From Patiria miniata (taxonomy: Eukaryota; Echinodermata; Asteroidea; Valvatida; Asterinidae), in the NCBI RefSeq assembly GCF_015706575.1, contig NW_024037064.1, positions 13,121,606 through 13,185,605 on the forward strand: DNA of 64,000 nt, written 5' to 3'. Position 1 is the stretch's first letter; each line of letters begins with the position of its first letter. Below are positions 34,307-44,600 of the stretch, piece after piece. The position numbers and the translations under genes were made by a program. The notes below the pieces were generated by a model, which saw only the letters and a list, made by a program, of their open reading frames with translations, made no database searches and was not told the origin of the DNA.

Positions 34307-34964
34307 CCTCATGGAAAAAAGCATATAGCCTCAATCCTGCATATTCCTCCATTATTTCTTGATTATGGTCTACTGCCTGAATCCTGCGATATAGTAAACA
34401 GTCTCTTTGGTCGCGTGAATGCAAAATTAACTTGAGCACAGCAGCGGATTAAGAAAGCGATCCAGAGTTTATTCAAATTTAACTCACAAATGGCTTATTG
34501 ATTGTGCCTTTTTTTTGTTTAACTACATGTAAATTGTGTAAATGTATCTGAATCCATTTTATGCTTTCACACTGAATCTAACAACTATTGCAAGGCATCA
34601 TTCACAGCAGACTGAAAATAATATCCTGACAATTCTTTGGTTGTATACAAATTCTATCATGTCTATGGAGACTTGAGTTTTTTTTCTAGCAAAATAGGAA
34701 CAGGGATTGTAGCGTGTCTGCTGGGAGGTCGCAACTGCGTTGCAGTTGAGCTGGAAGAGAGTCAGGCAGCACATGTGACAAGGCGTCTGACATCACTCGT
34801 GTTTCCTAAAGAATAAAAAAAAACACCAATATGTTTACCATAAAGAAAGTTTGCTTTTTGCAGTTCCATAAAGCTTTAATAATTTATAAAAGATTTTAAC
34901 CAGTCATTAACCCTAACTCCCTAGGCCTTTTTGCTAGGATGTAGCCTCATTCCTGTAAGATCCT

Positions 34965-35144
34965 CCAATACGGGCGATTCACAATAGTGCGCCTCCAAGA
35001 GTTTGCAACGCGTTGGCCAATCACACTGTGCAAAATCTGTCGACCCAATGCGCGTTTGGAAAAGGTCGATTGATTTCGCGCATTGTGATTGGCCAACGCG
35101 TTGCAAACTCTTGGAGGTGCACTATTGTGAATCGCCCGTATTGG
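34965..35144. mobile_element. 180-bp palindromic MITE, copy in unit 2
   Basis: Identical to 34127-34306 and carried along in the 838-bp tandem duplication rather than inserted independently. Confidence 0.75.
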
Positions 35145-35535
35145 CCTCATGGAAAAAAGCATATAGCCTCAATCCTGCATATTCCTCCATTATTTCTTGA
35201 TTATGGTCTACTGCCTGAATCCTGCGATATAGTAAACAGTCTCTTTGGTCGCGTGAATGCAAAATTAACTTGAGCACAGCAGCGGATTAAGAAAGCGATC
35301 CAGAGTTTATTCAAATTTAACTCACAAATGGCTTATTGATTGTGCCTTTTTTTTGTTTAACTACATGTAAATTGTGTAAATGTATCTGAATCCATTTTAT
35401 GCTTTCACACTGAATCTAACAACTATTGCAAGGCATCATTCACAGCAGACTGAAAATAATATCCTGACAATTCTTTGGTTGTATACAAATTCTATCATGT
35501 CTATGGAGACTTGAGTTTTTTTTTCTAGCAAAATA

Positions 35536-36365
35536 GGACATCTGTCTGTCTGTCTGCATTAACGCAACGGAGAGAGAGGGTGTACGCTGGGATGTTACAT
35601 TGAGTGAGGTCCGTGGCCGAGGAAGGTTTTAAACCTCTTGACCGAGTCGGCTTGAACAAAGTTTTCCTCAAGATGGTTCCTGTCTATATTTGATGTGTTA
35701 CAGAATGAGTTTTTAAGTTGATCTGTGTTGCACCAGAATACTTTGAAGCACTTGGAGTTTATGGCGATGGAACTTTGTATGGTATTTGGTATAGTTTGTT
35801 TCTGTGAGGTATGGTGTCGAATGCTTTTGAAAAATCCAGTACGGCTATGTCGACTTGCTTTTTTGTGTCCAACGATTTGAGTAGATCATCAACTGTAACA
35901 ATGAGCTTGGTTTTGTATGAGTAGCCACTGCGGACCATGGTCAGGTGTGCCATGATTTGCCTGTAGATGATGTGCTCAAGCTGTTTGCATATCACAGACG
36001 TTAGGGAGATAGGCCGATAGTTTTCAGCGAGGTGTTTATCCCCTTTTTTTAACACACATGATATGTCGGCATTCAGCCAGTCTGTAGGTAGGTCGCCAGA
36101 GTCAAGTGATTTCTGGTAGATCATGTAGATGCGGACAGTGCGTGGACGATGTTATACAGCACAGTTTTGTGCGTGTCCCTGCTTCTTAGGTCAACAGTGC
36201 AATTGTCCCAATCAATGTTCGGGCAATTGAAATCTCCGGCGAGGATGATATGCTTGTCTGAAAGCCCGTTTTTAGTTAGTTTTTTCAACAATCTGCTGAG
36301 TTCACTGATGTCACTAGCATTTCAATGAGGCATGTAGAAACATCCGATCAGTAGTACCCATGGAG
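35536..36365 (-). mobile_element. CR1/L2-type LINE fragment (endonuclease and reverse transcriptase parts)
   Basis: On the minus strand the left-to-right protein order is an apurinic-type endonuclease piece (HIILAGDFNCPNIDWDN), then reverse transcriptase words (LPTDWLNADISCVLKKGDK, NYRPISLTSV, IAVLDFSKAFDTIPH), then a C-terminal tail and a 3' end with CAGACAGACAGACAG. A large internal segment between endonuclease and reverse transcriptase, and the catalytic YxDD region, are missing, and the frame ends early after SKAFDTIPH. The short tandem tail fits CR1/L2 elements. Its 3' end abuts the 838-bp duplication. Confidence 0.75.
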
Positions 36366-36369
36366 TTTA

Positions 36370-37250
36370 ACCTTGACCCATTCTAATTCACAGTTTGTAG
36401 TTCCAGTTGTTCAACTGAGATCAAGATGAGCATTAGACATGTTAGAGCTGGAGTTACTCAAGCTACTTGTTTGGTTCAGTTCCTCTAATGGTTACAGTAA
36501 CATAAATTGGGCATCGACATGCAGCCACTTGATTCTTGAACATGTTGAATTTCAACTCACAATCAGAATCTGAAAAAACACTAGTGCCATGGAAGTGTGC
36601 TCTATATGCAGGCTGTGTAATTCCTTAAAACTTATAAATGTAAGAAGAATCAAACTTGAACTTGTATTAATAGCACACATGTATATTTATGTGCATAGGC
36701 CTATGTGTCTGGGTGTGTGTATTTATGTATGCATGTATTGTATGTGTCATGCATTGCCTATCCACGTACATGTATGTAATTATAGCGCTGACATATCCAT
36801 GTAGTTATGGGCCAGTCTTATATAATTTTCAAGTTGAAGTCTGTAGCAGCATACTACATACACATACATGTACATGGGAAAAAATGTTGCAACCTGACGC
36901 CACTTCCGCGATTGTGTACAAAAGTCTATGGAGATGAGTCAAGAAAATTTTCCGAACAAAATTGGAAATATTTGTCAGGCCCAGATTTACGTCTTATCAT
37001 AATTTTTGCAATGACTGCAGACCTTCATTTAGATGATGTGAGAAAAAAAGTGCCATCAGGTTGCGACATTTTTTCCAAAACATGTAATGATGCATATTTC
37101 TATTATAAATAGCCGCATGTTGACCATGTCTACCGCCTGCCATGGTACGTACTGTGCACACAAGAACAACAAATGAAGTACATTGTACACCAGTCAGAGC
37201 TGCAGATCATGCATATTATCATTATATCATGTATGATGTAGGCCTAGTAT
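36370..37250. other. Intergenic or intronic sequence with TACATGTA words
   Basis: AT-rich, with repeats such as ATGTATGCATGTATTG and TACATGTACATG. I find no gene, RNA or bounded transposon here. Confidence 0.4.
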
Positions 37251-37261
37251 ATGGGTCTCCC

Positions 37262-37337
37262 TAGCCCCATAAATGTGGCCTATTTAATGTACTGCTTACG
37301 GAGGCAGTCCAGTAAATAAGCCACATTTATGGGGCTA
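37262..37337. mobile_element. 76-bp hairpin MITE with 9-bp target duplication
   Basis: Ends TAGCCCCATAAATGTGGC and GCCACATTTATGGGGCTA are exact reverse complements, leaving a short loop. The element is flanked by GGGTCTCCC on both sides (37253-37261, 37338-37346), a 9-bp duplication of the kind made by Mutator-like transposases. No coding capacity. Confidence 0.8.
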
Positions 37338-37733
37338 GGGTCTCCCTTGACAATGACATGCTTTTAAAATTTAACTTATGCAATACTTAATTACCTTGTT
37401 GAGTTGTTCTTCACCCGTTTGACATGTTTGATACTGGATTAACCCATGGACATGAATCATGTGCCCAAAGACAAGTAAGTGTCGCGGTAACAATTAATTT
37501 CAGTCGGCCCGGACATCAGATGAAATTAATCACGTACGTCATGCGCGCCAGCGGCTGATCAAAGCAGATAGAACAAATCCTAAAATCGCGAAGGGCTGTC
37601 CTCACATCACTCAGCACTGTCCATACAGCATCACAAAACCATGGATATTGAACGGGGGAATCAATAACAAAGTGGGGTGTTGCGTAGCACCAATGAAGTA
37701 GTTAAAGAAAGATCATTATAGTGCAGTGCTCAC

Positions 37734-37788
37734 CGGTAATTCTTTGCCAAATCTTCGGACACTTGTCCTTCCTCGGGCCAGTGGACAT
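37734..37788 (-). other. Possible first coding exon in a GC-rich patch
   Basis: On the minus strand an ATG at 37788 opens MSTGPRKDKCPKIWQRIT and reaches a good donor ACCG|GTGAGC at 37733. The upstream 37790-37850 region is CpG-rich (GCGCGCTCGCCTGGCGCGTC), as expected for a promoter. It could be an alternative start for a minus-strand gene in this intron, but I cannot link it to downstream exons. Confidence 0.3.
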
Positions 37789-38397
37789 GGTGGAACGGCG
37801 GAAGGGGCGCAGGTGTGCGCGCTCGCCTGGCGCGTCCGGCGCGTTATAAGCAGGGTGACCGTAAGGTCATGGCCAAATTCTGCCAAATGCACTTCAAAAA
37901 TCTGTCAGATCATGGATGAATAGTAATCCTCCATGGTCAGATTTATCAAAAATCTGCCAAATGACCCAGAATTACTCGAAATGCACTATAAACACTTAAA
38001 ATCACATGCAAATGTAACATTGCCTTAAGTTAATTTCAGGCAAAACGCAGCTGCATCACGACGTCCATTTCCCTATGATGTGAATTAACCTCAGCTCAGC
38101 AGTAGACCAGGCATAGCAATTTGTCCAATTTTGAAAGGGTTTGTTTGAAAAGACTGAAGACATGAACAGATGTAAGTTATTTTTTTCTTCAAATCTGCTA
38201 TGTTTTTCTTTCAAATAACCACATCTATGCGGAATATTCTGCCAGAAAGCTGCCCCCAAAAATTCATTCTGTCAAAATTTATGTCAAACACAGTTTTTTG
38301 ACAAAAATCTGTCAAAGTTAGCCGAAAAATTGGCTAAAACGGTCTTTACGGTTGTAAGCTATGACCAAGAGAGGGCAGTGTCCACAAACAAGATCAC

Positions 38398-38718
38398 GCG
38401 AAGGGATAAAAAAATCTATCCCTTGACGTTTGGCGGTTTGATGTGAAGGGGTAAAATAATCTATCCCTTGACGTTTGGTGGTTTGATATGAAGGGATACA
38501 AAAATCTATCCCTTGACGTATGGCGGTTTGATGTGAGGGGGTACAAAAATCTATCCCTTGACGTATGGCGGTTTGATGTGAGGGGGTACAAAAATCTATC
38601 CATTGACGTATGGCGGTTTGATGTGAGGGGGTAAAATAATCTATCCCTTGACGTTTGGCGGTTTGATGTAAGGGGGTAAATAAATCTATCCCTTGACGTT
38701 TGGTGGTTTGATGTATAG
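38398..38718. repeat. 45-bp minisatellite, ~7 copies, with internal hairpin
   Basis: Unit of 45 bp: GAAGGGATAAAAAAATC, TATCCCTTGACGTTTGGCGG, TTTGATGT. The period is a multiple of three, so the minus strand reads as repeated HQTA(I/K)RQGID(F/Y), which is not evidence of a protein. AAGGGATA and TATCCCTT pair as a hairpin in each unit. Confidence 0.9.
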
Positions 38719-39391
38719 GGATAAACAAATAATTAATGGTGGAATATGAACAAATCGTCGCAAATGTTATAATCTGTGCTCCGAAATTCGACAATGGGAA
38801 CTGAAAGCAGCAAAACGTCCATAGTAAGCACCAACTATAGAAAATTCATTGAAGGTAATAATGTTATGCGTTGTTATAGGATTTTTGCACGGAACGCAAC
38901 CTAAATCTTATCAGAGATGCTCTTTCTTTTAAAATATGACTATTTAGCCTCAGATGTTGAAGTTTGTAGCAACGAAATGAATTAATAGAATGGATATAGT
39001 CATTTCTTTAAGAAAGCTAAAAAAGTTGCTTAAAGTCGCCCGAAAAACACACCACCAGGCAGGCTATTGTAATTGGAAGCGTCCGTTTGTACTGTTGTAT
39101 TTGTTGATTTATCCATGGGATCATTTATATGCATATTATGCATTAAAGTTTGAAAATGTATATACAATTGTACGATTTTGAGAAATGGAGCATCAATAAA
39201 AAATATTTGAAACGATGAAAAGATGGCTCGAGTTTGCAATAATTTGGAGGCGTTCATGGAAATGACATTTTACAGCTTATTATTCCAATTTTGCAACGTA
39301 TTTTTTGTTGAAACCGCAATTAGTTAGCTTCAATTTTTCAAAATAAGCAAAAATGAAATTTGACAATTTAAAATGAACCTGTTATACTTAC

Positions 39392-40157
39392 ATGACCTTG
39401 TAACCCTTCCGTAGTGTCCTGTGTCGAAGGGTATGTCTTCGTGATAAGTTTGGCCATTTCAGTCTTTTGCATTGAAGTTGGCCATCTAAGACAAAAATTG
39501 GACATAACAAACATCCATAATAAGGCAAAGTTGATTTCAAAACCAAAACCATGTGTATTCTGACATTAATATGAATACAGTGAAACACCGCCACAGTAAA
39601 ACAATGCTATAACGAACACTGCTGCAACAAATATTTAGCTATAGCGAACATCCCTTTAGGCTCCCAAAATACTTAATTATATTATAATGCTCAATCATAA
39701 TGGGCTCTGTGCACAAGTATTCCTTCAATGACCAGAAAAGTTTGAGGAGTACTGAGGAGTTGGGGGGAGACCTAGACTGGTTCCTGATTCATCTATTGCG
39801 TATTTCGAATGATACAAAGTTATTAAGGGCGGGGATAAGTCTGGGAGACCATCGCAAGTTAAATTTGACTATATACAGATCATGTTCACGCAGCATGAAA
39901 GCACAGACAATGTCAAGTCATCTGTTACTATATTTAACCCCATATGGACAAATATGCCTCTGGCCATAAATATATCTGGTATAAATATGAAAACACAATA
40001 CTCACAGTCCATTGCCACCCTTCTTCACCAAGGTTGCCACAGCAACTCGAACCAATAACTGCCTCTGTGAAGTTGAAGGTCTTCCACGTGCTCGCAAATG
40101 CTTCACTACATCTCTTCCATCAGAAATGGCAGAAAGTTCTTCCTCAAGGTTTATTTT
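39392..40157 (-). CDS. SAMD3-like gene, two 5' exons
   Basis: Two minus-strand exons: 40006-40157 (acceptor CTATCACAG, encodes RGRPSTSQRQLLVRVAVATL and ends GGA CT|GTGAGT) and 39392-39485 (acceptor TTGTCTTAG, encodes PTSMQKTEMAKLITKTYP and ends GGTCAT|GTAAGTAT). The phase-2 junction gives an intact codon between them. The second ends in phase 0, matching the exon at 12154-12351 (EHYYHNGAGFIEYRLK). The order and spacing (P..RQ..LVR, then EMAK...YP, then a G.G-containing stretch) follow SAMD3-like proteins as I remember them. They therefore look like the 5' part of the gene ending at 3946, across a 27-kb intron, but could be a separate family member. The SAM domain itself was not located. Confidence 0.6.
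39575..39665. mobile_element. Possible pogo/Tigger-like terminal fragment
   Basis: ACAGTGAAACACCGCC, then GCTATAACGAACACTG and CTATAGCGAACATCCC resemble the CAGTGAAACC...TATAACGAACA ends of pogo/Tigger elements. No opposite end was found. Confidence 0.3.
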
Positions 40158-40197
40158 CTGTGATAGTCAAAGAAACAGAGCTCTGGATGTACATGCA

Positions 40198-40560
40198 GGG
40201 GCGGATCCAGGATTTTCAAAAAGGGGGGCTCAAAAACTTTGTGCGCGTTGCACACATAACGAGACTGAAGCGCGAAATCCCTTGCAGGCAGGGTTGAAGG
40301 CACTGGAAGCACTACGATTTTAGATGTTCTCTCCTACATCATGAGTATTTTAAGCCATTAAGAGCAAAATTCACAATGTTTATTTTTTAATTTTAATAAT
40401 ACTTTTTTTTTTCTATCAAATATAGAATTTAAAGTCACTGTTTATGTTAGCTGAAAAGGAACCCCAAAATTAGAAGATGCTGATGACAGCCCCCGGGTGA
40501 AAAAAAAATGAAATGTTATTTTGCGAGCGAGCGGAGCGAACGAGCCAAAAAAAGTCATGT
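40198..40560. mobile_element. Partial hAT-type MITE
   Basis: Begins CAGGGGCGGATCCAGGATTT with a G-run and CTCAAAAAC, closely related to the end of the complete element at 40655-40981. Near 40525 is GCGAGCGAGCGGAGCGAAC, often seen in such elements. The matching right end is not visible. Confidence 0.5.
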
Positions 40561-40654
40561 TTACTATTAAAACATACATTTCTACCCAGAAATTGCCTTG
40601 CAAACAAAGAAAATAAAATAAATTGAATTTCATTAGGGGACAGCCTGCCCAAAG

Positions 40655-40981
40655 CAAGGGCGGATCCAGAACACATTTTTTTTGGGGGGGGGGGGGCAAA
40701 AACGAATTTGGTCCTCCAAAAAAGTGGGTCAAAAAATTACGGCGTGGGGTTCGGGGCCCGCTTAAGGGCCCCGATTTTTTTTTGGATTCTAGATGCTCTG
40801 TGGTGCGATCTGAGGCAATTTCTGACCACTTTAACCAATGTTTTTTTGAGGAAAAGATGGTGGTGTACTCATTGCCTGCCTTTTTTGCGATGTCATTTAA
40901 AAAAAAAAAATTGCTTTCGTTGTTTTTTTTTGGGGGGGGGGCATGGCCCCCTTTGCCCCCCCCCCCCTGGATCCGCCCTTG
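40655..40981. mobile_element. hAT-type MITE with 8-bp target duplication
   Basis: Inverted ends CAAGGGCGGATCCAG and CTGGATCCGCCCTTG, flanked by GCCCAAAG (40647-40654) and GCCCCAAG (40982-40989), an 8-bp duplication with one mismatch. The inside is rich in G-, C-, T- and A-runs and has no coding sequence; long frames through it are artefacts. Confidence 0.8.
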
Positions 40982-40999
40982 GCCCCAAGCAGCCCCTAC

Positions 41000-43900
41000 C
41001 CCCACCCCACCCCATTTTGGTTGATGTTATTGTCGTTTCATTTTTTTTGGTTTTTTTTTTGCTTCCATCATCATTAATAATATCCTTTTCGTTTTGCCCC
41101 TCTCCTGGTATTTTCTTTCTTTTACTATGTAATGTAATTGGTGATTTTAGTTCAATTCGTATTTTCTCCATTATCATCCCGTTTGTGTGTGTGTGTGTGT
41201 GTGGGTTTGTTTATGGTGTAAATCGAGCTCGCGCGGATGTGATTGGCTTCACTTTTGAGTCCCAGTATAATGTGTGGTAACTGCGGTCATATATACTTAA
41301 TTTGTATATACACTTGCATACACTTTAACCACCATTTTTTCCATGTTCTTTTGAAGTCTGCAGGCTAAATAATTTAAGACGAAATGAATCGTCTGCATTC
41401 TGCAAGTGTTGTCGAATCACTTCAAGAAATGTCAAGGCCTGAGGAAAATCGTTTATTTGTATTTTTTTTTGGGGGGGGGCTCCGATTTTCTTAAAAAGAA
41501 AAAAAAAACCAGCTTTTATTTAACGGAAATGCAAACTGCATCCAAATTCCAATTTCCAAAATATAAAAAACTTTGCCAGCACAAATTCCCGAAAGCGGCA
41601 GCATTCCTGAGCTGCCGCTTTCACATACAAGGTTTCAAAATAGTCACATAAAAGATTTCTGGCTACGCAACCGGCAGTCCCAGGCATCACAGGGGAGCCT
41701 CCTAGCAACAGTATTTCCAAGCAACCTAGCCTTGTTCAATGCGGTCTCTCGGCTTTTTGTCGAAGGGAGATAATCGGGCCCTGCACCCACAATCAACGCG
41801 GCTACGTGCGTGTACGACCCTTGTCCGTACGAACGGCTAACACAACCAGCTAGCACACACACGTGAGTACGGACTGTACGCATGGTGTAATAAGGCAGTA
41901 AATGTAGGCCTACTGTGTTCTGCGTGTGAGTGTACGTACGTGCGTGTGGGGGATATACGAACCACGTGGCCTAGCTCATGCATGTACTGTGTGTGCATGG
42001 CTGTTTTACGAGTACGTGTGTGTACATGTACGTGCGTACGTGCAAGCATAGCCTCGCTGTATGGTACAAGTTACTTTCTCACTAGCAGCGTACGGGGGTC
42101 GATATGTGCAAATCGCATGGAGGACATTTTCAGGACGATTTTTGTGGAAGATGATGACTAAAAGTCGTCTTTTGGCCAGATCGATGAAAATATTGAGACC
42201 AAAGAACGTTTTTTTCGAAAAGGTATGAGTTGCTCTACGACTAAGAACCTTAACTTTGGAAATTTGTGTCCTGGATGAAAAGATAATCTCGATCAAAATC
42301 TGTAGCAAAATCGCTAAATCAGGGGGGAACAAATTCAGTCTTTTTGGAAGCATTGAGCGTCTGGCCGTACTACAGAGCTTGAGATAGTAGGCCTACTGTA
42401 CGGCCAGACGCAGTCGGGCTACCCAAGCGTATGATGGTTTAGAGACAACTCGACCGTTTGCGTGTTCATGTATTTGTACGGGCACGCGTGCGGATCTAAC
42501 CCGTACCTACATGTAGGTTCGTGCATGTGTGGACGAAGATCCTCCATTGGCGTGATGCATATGTACATGACATGTCGTGTATTGTGCCACAACTTTGTTA
42601 TACATGGGAAAGATTTCCAATTCCATACATAAATTACATCAACATGATCAACTAGGCCTTAATTGGAAGGTAAAAAAAAATGTTATTTGCACGATTCAGT
42701 ATAAAATTAATAAAAACAATACGAACATGTCATGACAACAGAGAGAGAAAAATGCCAAAAAAAAATGAACATTTAATAACAATTTGATTCTGACAGTAAT
42801 GAACAGGATGAAAGTAGTTAACATGTCGGACTAATCCTTTTATTGTACATGCCACCTTTCGTGTTCGCAGAACTTATTCTGGCATGTCTGACGTTGAATT
42901 TATTTCAGGCTTTGCATATTTATTCATTAATGCTTGGCCAAATGCCAAATCTATTTTTATGTAAACAAATTAGTGCCTCAGCTTCATGGGGACATGAAAA
43001 AATTGGCAATTCTAAATTGAGGTGTTTTGTTTCTGCGTGATCCTGTTCCATACAAATGGATCTCTTTTTTCTTGATCACCAACCTTCCCAAAATTTTCAG
43101 CCACTTTAAACTTTGCACAGGCCTTATTGTGCAGTGTGCACCCCCCCCCCCCCCCGATAAAGTAATATAAATATTGTTAAATGGTGTCATGATACATCAT
43201 GTACATGTGACATGCACCACTGCTTTAGTGTTGGCGGTACACGTAGAGCTTTGAATGTATGGCTACATTTCTCCCATGCCCCACCCCACCCCACTCCCTA
43301 ATAAAAGCAATTGTACATGTGATCCTGTTTTCTGAAAAAGGCATTTTGTTATGATTTTTTAGGAAGTTTGCAGTATCATTCTCCTGACAAGAGGGTTTCT
43401 CGTATTTTCTGGAGCTCTGCTGAGATGGTGGTGTGATGAGCAGTTGACTCATTGTGATGAGCCGTACAGTGGAAAAATGAATCTTTCATCCCACGTTTGT
43501 GCATGGACGATCAGGATTACACAGACATGAGCATGTGTTGGGTGTATTTTTGGTAACTGAATGTGTGCCAAACTGTGTGATTCCATGTGTACTGCTAGAT
43601 TTGAACAAACCCTGCACCGCCTTGATCCGACACATCAAGAACTTATATTGTCTGCTTGCCAAGGAATCACTCTGGAATTTAAGCTCAGGATTCACACGTC
43701 ACACATGATCACTCGCGATGGACTGGTTCTTGTTCCAATAATATCGGACATGTTTACATTTTAATGCCCATTTATGGCCATTCATTGGATCACCTCTGCA
43801 CATGTGCAGTACAATTTTGTTATTTTTGAAACTGATATTTACATTCTGATTTCTCGTGCATTGCTAACGCAAAACTGACTCATACAATGTACATGAACCA

Positions 43901-44600
43901 TAAACTGTAGGCAAAATGGTCATGTATCTACTGAAACTGCATTAGTGACAACATTGTTGCCATTTTGAATGGGCTGGATCCATGCTTACATTATCATTGT
44001 GATTTTGTACATAAGGGCAGAATTGTGACCTAGGCTAATTTGTATATACCGGTAGGAATTCCTCTAGGACTACTGCGAACGACACTCTTAAGTGCCAAAA
44101 TTATGAAATGAAATACAACTGGATATTAACTTTCACTGAAAATCAACTAATTGTTGACACAGTACTAAAATGCTATTATTAAATGAGATATTTTTATCGG
44201 TGCTTTTTTTTAAGTAAGTAAATAGGCTACTAATAATAACAAGTTTTAAGTTTGCCTTCTTTTCCATACTTTAAAACAGATGAGACTTTGACGTGTATGT
44301 GGATTGCTTTTTACAGGTATTTTGAACTTTATGGGCCAGCTCAATCTCCCGATGTGTGGAAACTCACTTTATCTGTCAAAATTATAGTATGTCGCCATTA
44401 GACATTGTGTGAGTCATGATTTAGGGGCAAGTTTGGGACATGTTTTTCGTGTTTTGTTTTCGTGAAAATTTAGGACGCCATCTTGGATTTCCAAAATTGC
44501 ATGACGTCATCACTTTGATACACTGGAGTAAACAAACGCTGTGCGGACAAAATTGCTCAAGTTAATTACGTTATGTCTATGGGATTGAAACGGCCGTGCA
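41000..44600. other. No gene recognised; CpG and TACG-rich patch
   Basis: Contains a (TG)n run near 41186-41205, a CpG-rich segment at about 41790-42060 full of ACGTACGTGCGTGTG words, a 55-bp hairpin at 42356-42410 (GCGTCTGGCCGTAC against GTACGGCCAGACGC), and a C-run at 43141. The CpG patch could be the promoter side of the SAMD3-like gene, but no first exon is clear. Confidence 0.4.

Larger units (their letters stand above)
33860..35535 (+). repeat. 838-bp tandem duplication containing the terminal methyltransferase exon
   Basis: Units 33860-34697 and 34698-35535 are nearly identical. I see one C/T difference near 33898 versus 34736 and a one-base T-run difference. Each holds the complete last exon (GGAACAGGGATTGTAGCG...) with its stop codon and an internal palindromic MITE. 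The second copy is preceded by a T-run and CAAAATAG, which also offers an AG acceptor. The breakpoint shares TAGGA at both edges. Very recent, or an assembly duplication of one allele. Confidence 0.9.

Noticed and set aside
34083-35273. Paired frames on both strands around 34.1-34.4 and 34.9-35.3 kb
   Set aside because: They are readings of a palindromic MITE, duplicated with the 838-bp unit.
38318-38794. 158-codon minus-strand frame of repeated HQTAIRQGID units
   Set aside because: It is the translation of a 45-bp minisatellite whose period is a multiple of three; there is no non-repeat coding context.
40442-41280. Overlapping long frames on both strands
   Set aside because: They cross G-, C-, T- and A-runs of a hAT-type MITE and are shadows of homopolymers.
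42006-42353. 115-codon minus-strand frame as a SAMD3-like upstream exon
   Set aside because: No family motif or convincing splice sites; much of it is AT-rich and basic by chance.
42356-42410. 55-bp hairpin as a MITE
   Set aside because: The stem is clear, but no target duplication or second copy was found, so it is only mentioned as a hairpin.
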